NCBI GenBank assembly: GCA_945865635.1
Contig: CAMBEP010000043.1
Span: 1-42,443 of the forward strand
Reading direction: 5' to 3'
DNA: 42,443 bases
Origin: Candidatus Kuenenia stuttgartensis
Lineage (GTDB): Bacteria > Planctomycetota > Planctomycetia > Isosphaerales > Isosphaeraceae
Shown: positions 12,801 to 19,681 of the stretch, in pieces
How positions within the stretch are numbered: the stretch's first letter is position 1
Layout of the letters: every line of letters starts with the position of its first letter
Notes under the pieces: model-generated
Database searches by the model: none
Told to the model about the DNA's origin: nothing
What the model saw: only the letters and a program-made list of their open reading frames with translations
Translations under genes and position numbers: made by a program

Positions 12801-15219
12801 CTGCAATCGTCAGTGTCGATCCGTTAAGTGTCGTGGAAGGCCCATCAATCGAACCTGTCAGATTCACGATAGCCCCGATAAAGATGGCCGGAGAAGAACC
12901 AACCAGGCTCCCTTGGATATTCACAATCTGTGCATTGCCGGCTGGTACTCCTGCCTCAAAACGTCCCGAGAGATTACTGCCATTGCTTAAAGTGAAAACC
13001 ACATCATTCGTAAATGCCGAAACCGATGTGGAAACACTTAGATTGGCCGATGTCGAAACCACTAACTGGCCACCCAAAACCGACAACATAGCACTATTTG
13101 TCGGGGAGAAACCTGAAACCGCAATGTTTCCTGCCAATGTGAGTCTGCTTGAAGCCGAGGCTGAATACCCGACGTCAACAAGCTTGTCGCTGACAGGATC
13201 AGTTAAAGATGAACCAACCACGACAAAATCACGGATTGTGTTAGTCTGAGCAACATTGTAATAATTGTCCTGAACGCGGAAGACGAATCCAGATCCACCA
13301 ATGGGCAGAATAATCGGCAGATTACCGACCGTATCACCAGCCAAAGTCACATTGCTGAAAAGAATCGGTGTTTCGTTGTATGGTGTGCCACCTTGGACAA
13401 AAACCGTATCGTCCGCAGCCGAGGCATTGATCGCAGCTTGAATATTGTTCTGATTTAGGCCCTGTTGATTATTGACAACATACAGGTTCGTACCATTGAT
13501 ATAGATTGGGCCAAGAAGATTGTTCAGGTCTGATGCTGCACCCTGAAGAAGATTGGCGACAGCAAATGGCTGCGTGGTCGGGCTGTAGGTGGTGCTATTG
13601 TCGATCCAGATATTACCCTGGGCTTGAATCCGCAGGGGATCAGCCAGACCACCACTGGAATAAATCCCGTTCTGATTCGAGATGAAATAGCGTTCCGAAG
13701 CCCCTGCCGTGATAAATGTATTGTAACCTGGAACCGTGGAATTCCCAAAATTGACGGATCCAGCCGTAAGGGTCGCGACCACGCCATTGGCATTGCTGAT
13801 CGACGACGCGTCAAACGTCGAATTGATTGCTGAAACGGTGCCACCTGTGATCAGTAAAGTCGGGCTGGCAATGTTAGTCGTCTGTAGAGTCGTCCCATTT
13901 CCATAAAACGTACCACCGGAAATCGAGACACTACTTTTCAGAAGACTCCCACCCTGGCTGATCAGATTCCCAGCCGTGATGTCGACACGACTGTTGAAAG
14001 TCACGTTCGTCAAAGTCGAGTTGCCACCATTGACTTGGTAGAGCTGACCATTCATCACAGCGCCATTAATATTCGCTGTGCCATTGTTTAATGTGAAATT
14101 CGCACCAATGGCCGCTGTACCATTGCCCGGAACAATAGTCAGTATTGTTGAGCCACTGACTACGACAGGACCCTGCAATTCGGCATTGTCTGTGATGTTC
14201 GTCACACCATTGGTGATGTTCAGAACACCCAGAACCGTTCCACCTGTACCCGATGTGGCATCACGATTGATCGCCAGAAAACCACCTGTCTGGTTAACCG
14301 TTGTCACGATACCCTGCATCGTCGCACTGCCGCTGTAAAGCTCAAGGTTCGACAGGGTGAATCCCCGGTGGAACAAGAGATTGCTCGAACCTGTGCCGTT
14401 ATGCAGTGTTGCAGAATTGAGCGAACCACCGGCGTTGAATGTTCCACTAATTCCGTTGGTACCATCCAAAACAGCAAGTTTACCACCCGAATTGATCGTC
14501 AGATTCCCACCAGATTGCGTCAGTGTTGTGTTCTGAAACGAACTCGGACTGTCGACAATGATCGACGAATCGTTGCTCGCATTGACTGTCTGCAGGCTGC
14601 CTGGAAAAGCGTTGGTCAAGGTGACCGACGAATTGACCGATGTCAGACTCGTGATCCGAAGCGCAGAGGCAGAAACGTTCAAGCTCGAACCCGTGACACT
14701 GGCCAACGAAAGACAACTTGCCGTGGTTCCTGAAAAAGTCGAGCCCGTTCCAATCACACTTAGGTTTGAGGTGATGTTCGCACCGCTGAAAGTGACGGTC
14801 TCAATACTGTTTGAAACCAACGGAACGACGATCGGAGACAATCCGGCTGGCAAGGTGATCATTTGAGAAGTATGGTTTGAATTGAGATCGTTAAAAATTA
14901 CCGATGATACGTTTGGTTGGAGCGATGCAGGAGGCGAAAGGCTGGACCCCGTGAAAGTAAAATTATTTGTTCCTGCCGACCCGGGGGCGGGTGTCAGTGT
15001 GAGGTTGTCGCCGTCGCTGCTGAACGTGAAAGTCAGAACGTTGCCACTGTTCACCCAGCTCACGGCAGGAAGCCAGCGGTCTTCCATCTTTTCGAGCACG
15101 AACTGATCAAGTACCTTGCGAGTTTGTGTCTTACGTGTGGATTCCTGACGGCGTTTGCGACCGTTTGAAAAGCCAAAGATGTTACCGGAATTTTTGCTGT
15201 TTGATTCGAAGCTGGTCAT
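3868..15219 (-). CDS. 3783-residue giant beta-helix protein with C-terminal RTX-like calcium repeats
   Basis: One uninterrupted frame of 3783 residues. An AGGAG lies about nine bases upstream of the ATG at 15219. The N-terminus has a basic stretch (GRKRRQ..RKTQTRK) and then LEKMEDRWLPAVS at about residues 42-54, the same leader type as the neighbouring giant gene. Most of the chain is Asn/Thr/Ser/Gly-rich right-handed beta-helix sequence. Pectate-lyase-like entry motifs recur at about residues 593 (IQAAINASAADDTVFV), 1075 (GETVYIQNGTFAESV), 1880 (IQRAINAASNGYTIYVKNGSY) and 2670 (IQRAVNLATTGDTAWIQ), marking four large modules. RTX-type nonapeptides (GGSGDDV, GNNGNDYITGGDGNDIL) occur between about 3390 and 3655. 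The last 120 residues contain a VFDD..QNWFF block of a kind I associate with other planctomycete RTX proteins. No catalytic residues are recognisable. Calcium-stabilised extracellular structure is inferred. Confidence 0.9.
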   Translation of the reverse strand: MTSFESNSKNSGNIFGFSNGRKRRQESTRKTQTRKVLDQFVLEKMEDRWLPAVSWVNSGNVLTFTFSSDGDNLTLTPAPGSAGTNNFTFTGSSLSPPASLQPNVSSVIFNDLNSNHTSQMITLPAGLSPIVVPLVSNSIETVTFSGANITSNLSVIGTGSTFSGTTASCLSLASVTGSSLNVSASALRITSLTSVNSSVTLTNAFPGSLQTVNASNDSSIIVDSPSSFQNTTLTQSGGNLTINSGGKLAVLDGTNGISGTFNAGGSLNSATLHNGTGSSNLLFHRGFTLSNLELYSGSATMQGIVTTVNQTGGFLAINRDATSGTGGTVLGVLNITNGVTNITDNAELQGPVVVSGSTILTIVPGNGTAAIGANFTLNNGTANINGAVMNGQLYQVNGGNSTLTNVTFNSRVDITAGNLISQGGSLLKSSVSISGGTFYGNGTTLQTTNIASPTLLITGGTVSAINSTFDASSISNANGVVATLTAGSVNFGNSTVPGYNTFITAGASERYFISNQNGIYSSGGLADPLRIQAQGNIWIDNSTTYSPTTQPFAVANLLQGAASDLNNLLGPIYINGTNLYVVNNQQGLNQNNIQAAINASAADDTVFVQGGTPYNETPILFSNVTLAGDTVGNLPIILPIGGSGFVFRVQDNYYNVAQTNTIRDFVVVGSSLTDPVSDKLVDVGYSASASSRLTLAGNIAVSGFSPTNSAMLSVLGGQLVVSTSANLSVSTSVSAFTNDVVFTLSNGSNLSGRFEAGVPAGNAQIVNIQGSLVGSSPAIFIGAIVNLTGSIDGPSTTLNGSTLTIAGGTITRDFTVTAGNLVMTSGTLSGSTIIQGGTSTISGGTFSTVTNESNVGNQGSTLLVTGGVTSISNASILASNASTSFRNAILIDGSNSSFAGANLTLGNTSITLSGTDNSNTSGIRTLGVASTLSAVPNLNLTLNSGVVVSGGQYSVLINGINSKLTGDSFGSTTMINPTTDFIKLENYAYYDQVTQIRGTLDANNVTFTSTSPSYSFKPSASAFTTSQLPTVFSIESRTVDYSSVPTLGYVSLYNTLNFVVTGRSIQPVVDMVGTGETVYIQNGTFAESVTIDSTKTGTVIIGANEYSPGNVTTVAPNSGSNAAFLVQSSDVQILGLTIDGSNGTTPLLNNGSLSGVSYGVTNFNGTALTPIGNLTVRNEVLQNLVHAGVYLNNNGTVLATGQVQNSTFTNIGGYGFDGGVISIGNGYISLTNSTMTGVTNGFVMQNFSLASNGSVSVLDNNVSSYATGATLSNFTGAASAPTIGSSGHGNTFTLATGMNATLGANITGSTIGVYVQKMTGTSVATLANNTIVGYNVGYDITNTNQPLTITGGSVSNASISGILVEYSQSFDPNTSSLPGNGTFYPNVTVNALTVNAVANGMAGFTVDGGFVANGAMMTLDGGTRFNVGSAIAVTGVSATGGSVLTLNQATLDATNSLNIGSIGISVNSSSVNIYSPANISGFGVGISQQGTNPVTVMTGGTIYSSVTGSDGIVVGTGNLTITGGNVTTNANAIYVTNATSVISIDSSAANTTIHGSNGLLAPSVASVTISKSTSNLTTIYGDVSAVQVGTGPLSISGGTYTSNSANAPTIGFSSTGSLTISAGTVQSPNLTNSIGIQVSNGNASISGVTLNGGASEGIRYTSTNGNLTITGNASVPVIAARNIGVNITASSATIAGGLIQASSGTGIQFSSTGRLNLNSNVSATVTGVMVTDGFANITATLISNAANGIVLNGATANGTIHDVTFSNNTNDLNLTSTTGGISLGANNVFSASGFYILNQTSQDFLIDGTTQFTGNVLSTLSGSNTTQRSTLFGIEDKIVDKIDNASFGLVRLKSSDLFVTPSSYYTPNTSADIQRAINAASNGYTIYVKNGSYVNNLNVNKVLNIQGDSSANTTITAANTSLATVTVASTNVTMSCLSLSGVSNSGTGLFVNSTLLNLQISNTTFSNLSQAAQIGSAGQVTTLGLTNLTMNGNTNGISLSTGGSLTNATLNQIEINQVSGTVFNLAGTVTDLTITNTNGSFGGNVMTIGGTTTNLTITNSNFSNGTGDAITLGAGVSLTNATLTNDKFDYAGGAFANLQGPVSGLTLTNVTASRSGGSVLTFGNTASSVTVSNVTATNANGTVLSFSALALTDLSVTNSNFATAGGNVLALGGTTTNLTVSGTNFSNATGTAFSLASGETLTNATLSNDQFDNSGASFANLQGPVSGLTISSVTASNANGSVLTFGDTASSVTVSSVTATNANGSVLTLNGSTTNLTVSGSNFSNASDHGITLVVNKTLTNATFTNVQFNNLGGYGASFIGNVSGLTIQNSNFNNLSGTVLTLSGTSSNVNLTTVGMTTHTAGILVSGPVTTMLLSGVTVDGSGTGLSVTSAGSISGLSISGSTFNNGSYGILAQADTTVNTNQNRLTGVSITSSTFANNTNSGISLGMLNNALLSNLNIHDNGSSVAGSGGILLNLTNGTFTNVTLSNLTVSDNGLSGNSSVNGFGIHVGTTSGTLTNLTLSNVTISGSGTSANSMIGLELVNSVDLGTTSITGLTVSGSNSTGIYLIGQSTGQTLNIGNANLASSLSTYISDKSNGTVVTATSATFGGVSAGANLTVDQAYQIVDKNTDGVDEAGFGFVLIKSGSTYVTNNSYTTTSLTPSIQRAVNLATTGDTAWIQTNSGSANYTGGVNTATGGLTLTLNSGNSTTSGIVNTEGDWSLSSNTTLVVRVGGSTAGTYTQYNLANETTSMGLGNAVLSYSNISSYVPTLNTQYGILNQLSNSTNSTSSRLSANVTGNMTTLANGGRYQLVSGQYFLSVYEGGTGHNDFVLIGAPDQVSNVVVYGSWSSASLGDPVSYVNASNVTTQLTYGLTAASNITIGTTQLQASNSTLSVATGTYGQILSNGSFANNLTINLIGVSNISGTVMPDAQQIGNLTVSGITLYPNDTVNYRVNGGTQGQFDQLNTSGPISLGNAVANIAISSNFVAPGSLNSWLPLVNNTDANAIISGQFDYNNGTSIVPLITGVPLSIPNDSAHDLYTTYKFGTTAPYNDFALIWSLALGTQTQVVVNANWAGVEFGAVQSYNNANYTIGLDGFAEMKSYDPVPATPLVGGVAAVSSNGTITIANGTYNGTFAVNMSFSLVAPTGNQSALFPQATGQTVLQSGANITSTSWTGNIRFGDLFVGSGVLFDNAASLVDTNGFLSFQSGATYANVSLSAIRSITIQSNVAGTPAILNSASGCTVISVTGSNISLALTDLTLGGTGRGMNLTNTGTTSLNNVAMGANLATASTINGPLTLNLNYPASSASNNLTITPTTLNLTPLGTASVSLLTANFALNANLGTTAGSAGNNTITLTSNMITGGTISSGNGQDSFNVGAAVPVTIQAGGGNDTLTMTATGSYVSSFDGAAGTDTIRGGNQKNFFDVNSAYGGVVYLSRGVNSSNLTFTNTENLIGNVLVDTFSITSNSARMSVINGGNGNDFLAFSGTNGANASFAYSNQLEANVVGSSLGTVKYFNYSNATASVGVIDSFASAENLVGGSGDDVIRMGPGGSLSGTLNGGTGNNTLDYSTYSSGVTVNLLNKAATGIGSGSTLRTSNIRDVFGSSIRDSLTGDTGNNILVGNNGNDYITGGDGNDILIGSFGQDTVVGGAGWNLDIGCYVDFETGGVSTAYGIPSNYVDFVLRSMMNEWSGVTNNTNFTTKTSTIGTTGVSVTTPGNVNYTNIRMYSSNGSPGPDGTVFDDNLVNSITAGTLPQNWFFYGNRDVFTDGSNVKKSSKIYKLFP
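4260..4400 (-). other. RTX/hemolysin-type calcium-binding repeat region (protein domain)
   Basis: This stretch encodes the run TGNNILVGNNGNDYITGG followed by DGNDILIGSFGQDTVVGG, about four GGxGxDxLx-type nonapeptides at roughly residues 3606-3653 of the giant protein. More scattered copies lie around 4540-4620 and 5040. In known families these form a calcium-bound parallel beta-roll and accompany export to the cell exterior. Confidence 0.8.
8345..9085 (-). repeat. Intragenic tandem repeat, 369-bp period
   Basis: Two adjacent 369-bp units (123 codons) are nearly identical. GACTGGGCC followed by TGAAGATTGGCGAA occurs at 8545 and again at 8914, and the flanking GTCACGGATGAGGCTGTG segments are spaced likewise. 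The units encode the recurring NLQGPVSGLT, TASSVTVS and ATNANGSVLT strands. The period is a multiple of three, so repeat gain or loss preserves the frame. Confidence 0.8.
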
Positions 15220-15434
15220 TGATGATTACTCCTGTGTTCCACTCGTGAGATCCAACCAAACTCTTGAAGGAAGATACTTATACACTGAGAATCTGATCTA
15301 TTTCAGGTGCGGCCTGTGGCTCACATACCCGTCTGGCCTGAACTGACCAACTCTGATTCCGATTCTGTAGGGCAAGGCCACATACCTTACCCCACCCTGC
15401 CAATTTGAACAAAATCCCTGTTCCAATTACGACC

Positions 15435-15473
15435 CGGGAGCTCCAGTAGTCTACAACATTCTGGCCGCTCCCG
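15435..15473 (-). terminator. Hairpin downstream of PEP-CTERM gene, possible terminator
   Basis: A 7-bp stem CGGGAGC / GCTCCCG is extended by an inner CCAG/CTGG pairing with a small bulge and a loop of about 14 bases. It lies 17-55 bases past the stop codon at 15490 on the minus strand. There is no T-run, so the call is tentative. The rest of the 270-bp gap to 15219 presumably carries the promoter of the giant gene. Confidence 0.35.
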
Positions 15474-15489
15474 TTTGATCAATCTCTCA

Positions 15490-16200
15490 TCAGAGAGCAG
15501 ATTTTGGATTTTTTGCAACACGACGCCGGTACAGACCGGTCGAAACCAGCGACACCACACTCACCAGACCCATCGCAATCGTAGACGCCTCAGGCACCAC
15601 GGTGAATTGAAGTGTTCCGGCATTCGTTAGTGTGATAGGAGTAAAACTAAATCCATCTCCGTAAGTAAAACCGTTGGCCGCACCCGCCAAGCCAATGGTC
15701 ACAGTCGTACCTACATAGCTTAACTGACTACCAGGAGAAATCACAAACGCAGCCAGCAGGACTTTGGTCGGATCTGTCAGAGTGATTCCACCTCCAGCGC
15801 CACTGGAGAATACCGCTTGAGCAGAAGGAGACGTTGAGCCGCGTTGAAAGGCGGACCAGTTCGTCCCGCCTAAACTAGTTGAACTTGGTTTAAGTATGTA
15901 AGGTACTAAGGCAGCACCACTTGTTGGAAATGTTGTGTAATTGAAATTGGCAAATGTCAATCGTGCACTTCCGCTTGCGAGCCCGCCACCAGCATTGATA
16001 GTAGTCTTTTCTGATGTGTCATAGGTCATCCAGACATAGACCGTTTTTGCCGTCGGATTCACACCCAGATCCAGTTTATTGGTCGTGGTGTTATAGGCTG
16101 TTCCATTGACATCTGTTACCAGAAATTCCAATGCTTTGCTTTGCTGAGCTGTACTGATGAGCAAACCGAGTAGCATGATTGGGATGTTGATCCGCATCAT
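15490..16200 (-). CDS. PEP-CTERM sorting-domain secreted protein, 236 aa
   Basis: A signal peptide is visible at the N-terminus (MMRINIPIMLLGLLIS.., cleavage likely after QSKA near residue 23). The C-terminus is a PEP-CTERM signal: VPEAS at about residues 202-206, a hydrophobic segment to about 224, then RRR at 225-227 and a short tail. PEP-CTERM proteins are processed by an exosortase and delivered to the cell surface or extracellular matrix; no exosortase is encoded in this window. The middle is beta-rich without catalytic motifs and contains a run resembling cohesin-like or lectin-like folds, which I cannot assign further. A GGAG lies five bases upstream of the ATG at 16200. The gene starts 55 bases after the stop of the 1141-residue gene on the same strand, so the two may be cotranscribed. 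The Ala in VPEAS departs from the commonest VPEPS but is frequent in the family. Confidence 0.85.
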   Translation of the reverse strand: MMRINIPIMLLGLLISTAQQSKALEFLVTDVNGTAYNTTTNKLDLGVNPTAKTVYVWMTYDTSEKTTINAGGGLASGSARLTFANFNYTTFPTSGAALVPYILKPSSTSLGGTNWSAFQRGSTSPSAQAVFSSGAGGGITLTDPTKVLLAAFVISPGSQLSYVGTTVTIGLAGAANGFTYGDGFSFTPITLTNAGTLQFTVVPEASTIAMGLVSVVSLVSTGLYRRRVAKNPKSAL

Positions 16201-16255
16201 AAAATCTCCAGGATGAAAGTATCGTGAGCCACTACTGAGGAAATATCGAGGCGAA

Positions 16256-19200
16256 TCAGCTTACGACTCGGCCATCTACGCTTGATCCATTGTTGAATGC
16301 CGTATAAAACGCATTTAAGTCATTGATAGTTAGCGATCCATCGCTGTAAACCACAGAGTTATTCACAAGTGCATAGAAGCTCCATGAAGCCCAGGAACTT
16401 GATCCATCATTAAAGGCTGGATACAATTTGTTCGCGTCATCATTGTCAATCGCACCATTGCCGTTGGCATCACCAAAAAGGCGATAGTATTCCGACTGGG
16501 CTTGCCAGGTTGCACTTCCTGCTGTGTAAACAACATCGTTGACATCCTTGATATTCGATGGTGTTGCCAAAACAACTTGATAATAGCCGTTGTCAAGCGA
16601 CCATAGATCTGCGGTCGGTGCCGCCGTCGTACGGAACGTCAGCATGTATGTGCTGTAGTAATTTGCAGTTCCAGCACCGGATGTACTGGAGATATGAGCC
16701 GTCACTCCGGTTACGGTCTGGAACGCACCAGTTGAGTTGTCACCCACCCATTTCTTGATTACGAAATCCGCATCCGTCAGGGCTGCACCGTTGTTGGCAA
16801 CGGGCACATTGCTGAAATTGTATTGAAGCTGTTGAACTTGCGATCGTTGAGCCGTGTTATAGGTCGGCTGGGCCGGGTTGATGGCTGCCGGAACGGTTGT
16901 TGTATTCGAAGGATTCAAGCCGGCAGGGCCGTTGACAACCACACTTGAATAGATTTGGTTAAGAACCAGCCAGGATGTACTTGTGGCTCCTGCACTCAAA
17001 TTCGTTGGAACCGGGTTTTGAATGTAATTGGTTGTTCCACTCAAGGTGTAGCTTGGGTTTACGGTCAATGACAAATTGCCCGTGCCCGAGGCAGAGACCG
17101 CTATGATCCAATCCGTGGAGTAAGCAGCACTTCCAACATTAGTTACGGAAGTTACGAACGCCGAGACTGTGTTCACTGTCGCATAAGAACTCGTCACAAA
17201 GGCGAAGTAATTGTTCACAGTACCAGCGGCACCTGCAAAATTCACCACATCGGTAAATGTTGCCTTGTAATAGACAGTCACACCAGAAAGACCAGCTGCA
17301 ACCGCTGTTGTGACAGCACCACCAATGTTTGTCGAGGGCACGATCGCGGTAATCGCCGGTATGATGGCATCCACACGAACAGTATTCGATGTGATCGCTT
17401 GGGTAATATATGTTGTTGGAGGTGATGCACCGTTATAGACCGCGATGTTGCTGCCGGCATTCAAGGACAGCGTAAAGTTGGCCGCAGCATTCGTTCCCGG
17501 GTTCCCGGTACTGACATTGATCGTGAACTGCTTGTGGTAATTGGCCGGAGCTGTACCATCAGCGATCGCAACGATCGACTGAATCAGGTTCCCCGTGAGG
17601 GTACCAGTCAAGACACTCAGGGTGTATTTGGCGGCATTGGTGGCATCTGCGTCACTGACGTAATAGGAAAACGTCAATGTGAACGCGATGGTCGATGGTG
17701 CCACATACTGAAGACTGTTGAACGATGTTCCGCTGGTCGTGGCCAGTGCGGTTGGTAACGCCTGTGTCAGAACCTGAACATAGGTCGACGAGGTGGCTGG
17801 CAGGGATGTGGAGAGCTGATTGCCGGCGACATCGCGAATCTGCTGGGTATTGGCGTTGGAGACCAATTTCAGATAAATGTTGTCGCTGAAATTAGGCGGG
17901 GAGTTCCCAACCGTACCGACAGTCACGTCAAAAATGGTGGTGCTGACTGGCGTCACACCCGCCACCGTGAAATAGGTCAGGCTCTGTGCAGCACCGGAGC
18001 CATTGACAGCTAGAAAATCGGCTGCGACCAGTGTGCTGGTGATCGGTTCCGAAAAGGTGAGTCGGTAGGTCAGTGGCATGGAGCTGGTTGGCGTAGCGGT
18101 GACGGCGACAAACGAGCTGATTGTCGGGGCCGTGACGTCCATCACCTGGGCCAGAGTCTGAATCGTCGATGCGGAAACGCTGCCGACCGATGTGCTGGCA
18201 GTGGATGGAGCCACATAGGCAGAGCCGCCACTGACACGATTATCCGCCGGGTTGCCGTTATAGCCCCAGGCCTGAATGCTGTTGCTGGCCGAATTCATGG
18301 AGACAGTGTCGAGAGCGCCCGTTTCCAGCCGGGAGGTGCTGACGCCGGCCGAGACAGTGCCGGTGATACCAAGCTTGGCGGCGTAGGTTTCAGTGCCATT
18401 GACCTGACCACTGTCATCATCGCCCCACCCCATAATCGAGGATCCATCACTAGGCACGACAAACACAAATCCAGACAGTAGAGTGGCTGAGTTTACACCC
18501 GCTACAGCCTGATTGAAAGTAACACCTGTACTACCAATCAGATCGCTATCTAGGGAGGGATTCAGGGTTAATGGTACGGTGCCCATGGAATAGTATGAGC
18601 TGTCGGCCCTGACTCCGACCAGGAAGTCGTTGGCACATGATGCCTGTACCAAGCCGGAAATTGCTGGATCGCCGACATCGGTACCCGCAAACAGAGGTGA
18701 ACCGAACGATGCGTTTTGGCCCCAGGTTGTCAGTGTCCCATCCGTTCCATAAAAGGTGGATGGCGTTAATCCCGAATAAGTACCCAACGCAAACGAAGTG
18801 TTTGGGCCGGCACCGATCGAGAAGTAGTTGCCCACCACTGGCGAACCAGACACAACCGAGTTCGTGTCTGTACCCCACGAAACGATGTCTCCATTGGCCT
18901 TCAGAGCCAAGCCATGATTATCACCCGCTGCGATTGCCACCACATTGCTGCCAGCACCTGAGACGGAAGCCGGCAGAGCCGTTGCACCTGTTCCAGAACC
19001 CCATGCGGTGACTGTTCCGTCGGCTTTCAGGGCAAGCGAGAACGAGCCACCGGCGGCCACATCCACCACATTGGTCAAGCCAACTGGCACGGAGGTCTGG
19101 CCCGATGTATTGCCACCCCATGCGGCCACTGTACCACTACGCTCTTTCCAGGCAAGAGTTCCGGAAATTGACGATCCGCTTTCCGTGACAGTCTGTGTGG

Positions 19201-19681
19201 GATCAGCCGGATCATAAAATTTTATGGATGCTGTAGACTTGAACCCAAGTGTGTAATCGCCCGTCGCCAGGGCCACACGCGGCAAACCAATCACAAAATA
19301 TGTATTCTGGGATGCCTGCGAGCCAACCACGCCCACTTTGAATTTTGTAGGCAATCCGTTGGAAAGGTCGATCGCCGAGCCGCTGTTTCGCGTAATGCTC
19401 AGGTCTTCAGCCGTGAAGGTCGTGAAATCGACAACCCAGGTGGGGTTATCGGAATTAGACAGACTCACGCGGGCCCGGTCGACTGTGCCAACTGGCAGAT
19501 AAGAGCTTGTAACGGAGTCATACGGTGATGGCATCCAGTAAGTGGCTGTGGTGGTCATGACCACGCGGTCTTCGAGCGAGATCACTGCCGGTGCGAGGTG
19601 GTGATTTCTGCGTGCTTTTCGATTCGCAGCAGCCAATGATTTTCGTGTGTGAGCAGCTGACATTGAGAAGAGACCCTTCAT
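16256..19681 (-). CDS. 1141-residue secreted protein: RCC1-like repeats, Ig-like region, dockerin-like C-terminus
   Basis: The leader is basic and ends in ISLEDRVVMT at about residues 34-43, the LEDRxx leader motif shared with the other giants here. Residues from about 184 to 490 contain RCC1-type blade motifs (VAAWGGNTSGQTSVP, VTAWGSGTGA, IVSWGTDTNS, IMGWGDDDSGQVNG, IQAWGYNGNP), suggesting a beta-propeller. The middle (about 500-1050) has repeated Ig-like or adhesin-type beta domains, including a TFSEPITSTLVAADF stretch like those in bacterial surface repeats. The C-terminus has YYRLFGDANGNGAIDNDD at about 1065-1082, a dockerin-type EF-hand loop with Asp/Asn ligands, and a degenerate second copy (SDGSLTINDLNAFYTAFN). 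Such C-termini are common on planctomycete extracellular proteins. A GAGG lies about eight bases upstream of the ATG at 19681. An internal ATG at 19663 (MSAAHTRK) is a possible alternative start. Partners and ligand are unknown. Confidence 0.88.
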   Translation of the reverse strand: MKGLFSMSAAHTRKSLAAANRKARRNHHLAPAVISLEDRVVMTTTATYWMPSPYDSVTSSYLPVGTVDRARVSLSNSDNPTWVVDFTTFTAEDLSITRNSGSAIDLSNGLPTKFKVGVVGSQASQNTYFVIGLPRVALATGDYTLGFKSTASIKFYDPADPTQTVTESGSSISGTLAWKERSGTVAAWGGNTSGQTSVPVGLTNVVDVAAGGSFSLALKADGTVTAWGSGTGATALPASVSGAGSNVVAIAAGDNHGLALKANGDIVSWGTDTNSVVSGSPVVGNYFSIGAGPNTSFALGTYSGLTPSTFYGTDGTLTTWGQNASFGSPLFAGTDVGDPAISGLVQASCANDFLVGVRADSSYYSMGTVPLTLNPSLDSDLIGSTGVTFNQAVAGVNSATLLSGFVFVVPSDGSSIMGWGDDDSGQVNGTETYAAKLGITGTVSAGVSTSRLETGALDTVSMNSASNSIQAWGYNGNPADNRVSGGSAYVAPSTASTSVGSVSASTIQTLAQVMDVTAPTISSFVAVTATPTSSMPLTYRLTFSEPITSTLVAADFLAVNGSGAAQSLTYFTVAGVTPVSTTIFDVTVGTVGNSPPNFSDNIYLKLVSNANTQQIRDVAGNQLSTSLPATSSTYVQVLTQALPTALATTSGTSFNSLQYVAPSTIAFTLTFSYYVSDADATNAAKYTLSVLTGTLTGNLIQSIVAIADGTAPANYHKQFTINVSTGNPGTNAAANFTLSLNAGSNIAVYNGASPPTTYITQAITSNTVRVDAIIPAITAIVPSTNIGGAVTTAVAAGLSGVTVYYKATFTDVVNFAGAAGTVNNYFAFVTSSYATVNTVSAFVTSVTNVGSAAYSTDWIIAVSASGTGNLSLTVNPSYTLSGTTNYIQNPVPTNLSAGATSTSWLVLNQIYSSVVVNGPAGLNPSNTTTVPAAINPAQPTYNTAQRSQVQQLQYNFSNVPVANNGAALTDADFVIKKWVGDNSTGAFQTVTGVTAHISSTSGAGTANYYSTYMLTFRTTAAPTADLWSLDNGYYQVVLATPSNIKDVNDVVYTAGSATWQAQSEYYRLFGDANGNGAIDNDDANKLYPAFNDGSSSWASWSFYALVNNSVVYSDGSLTINDLNAFYTAFNNGSSVDGRVVS

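Noticed and set aside
268..15168. Many plus-strand open frames rich in Val and Pro across the first 15 kb
   Set aside because: They are antisense shadows of the Thr/Gly/Asn codons of the giant minus-strand genes, overlap each other in different frames, and have no ribosome binding sites or domains.
3345..15266. Shared 10-mer CAAACTCTTG upstream of both giant genes (3345-3354 and 15257-15266)
   Set aside because: The distances to the start codons differ (19 and 38 bases) and the flanks do not align, so chance cannot be excluded.
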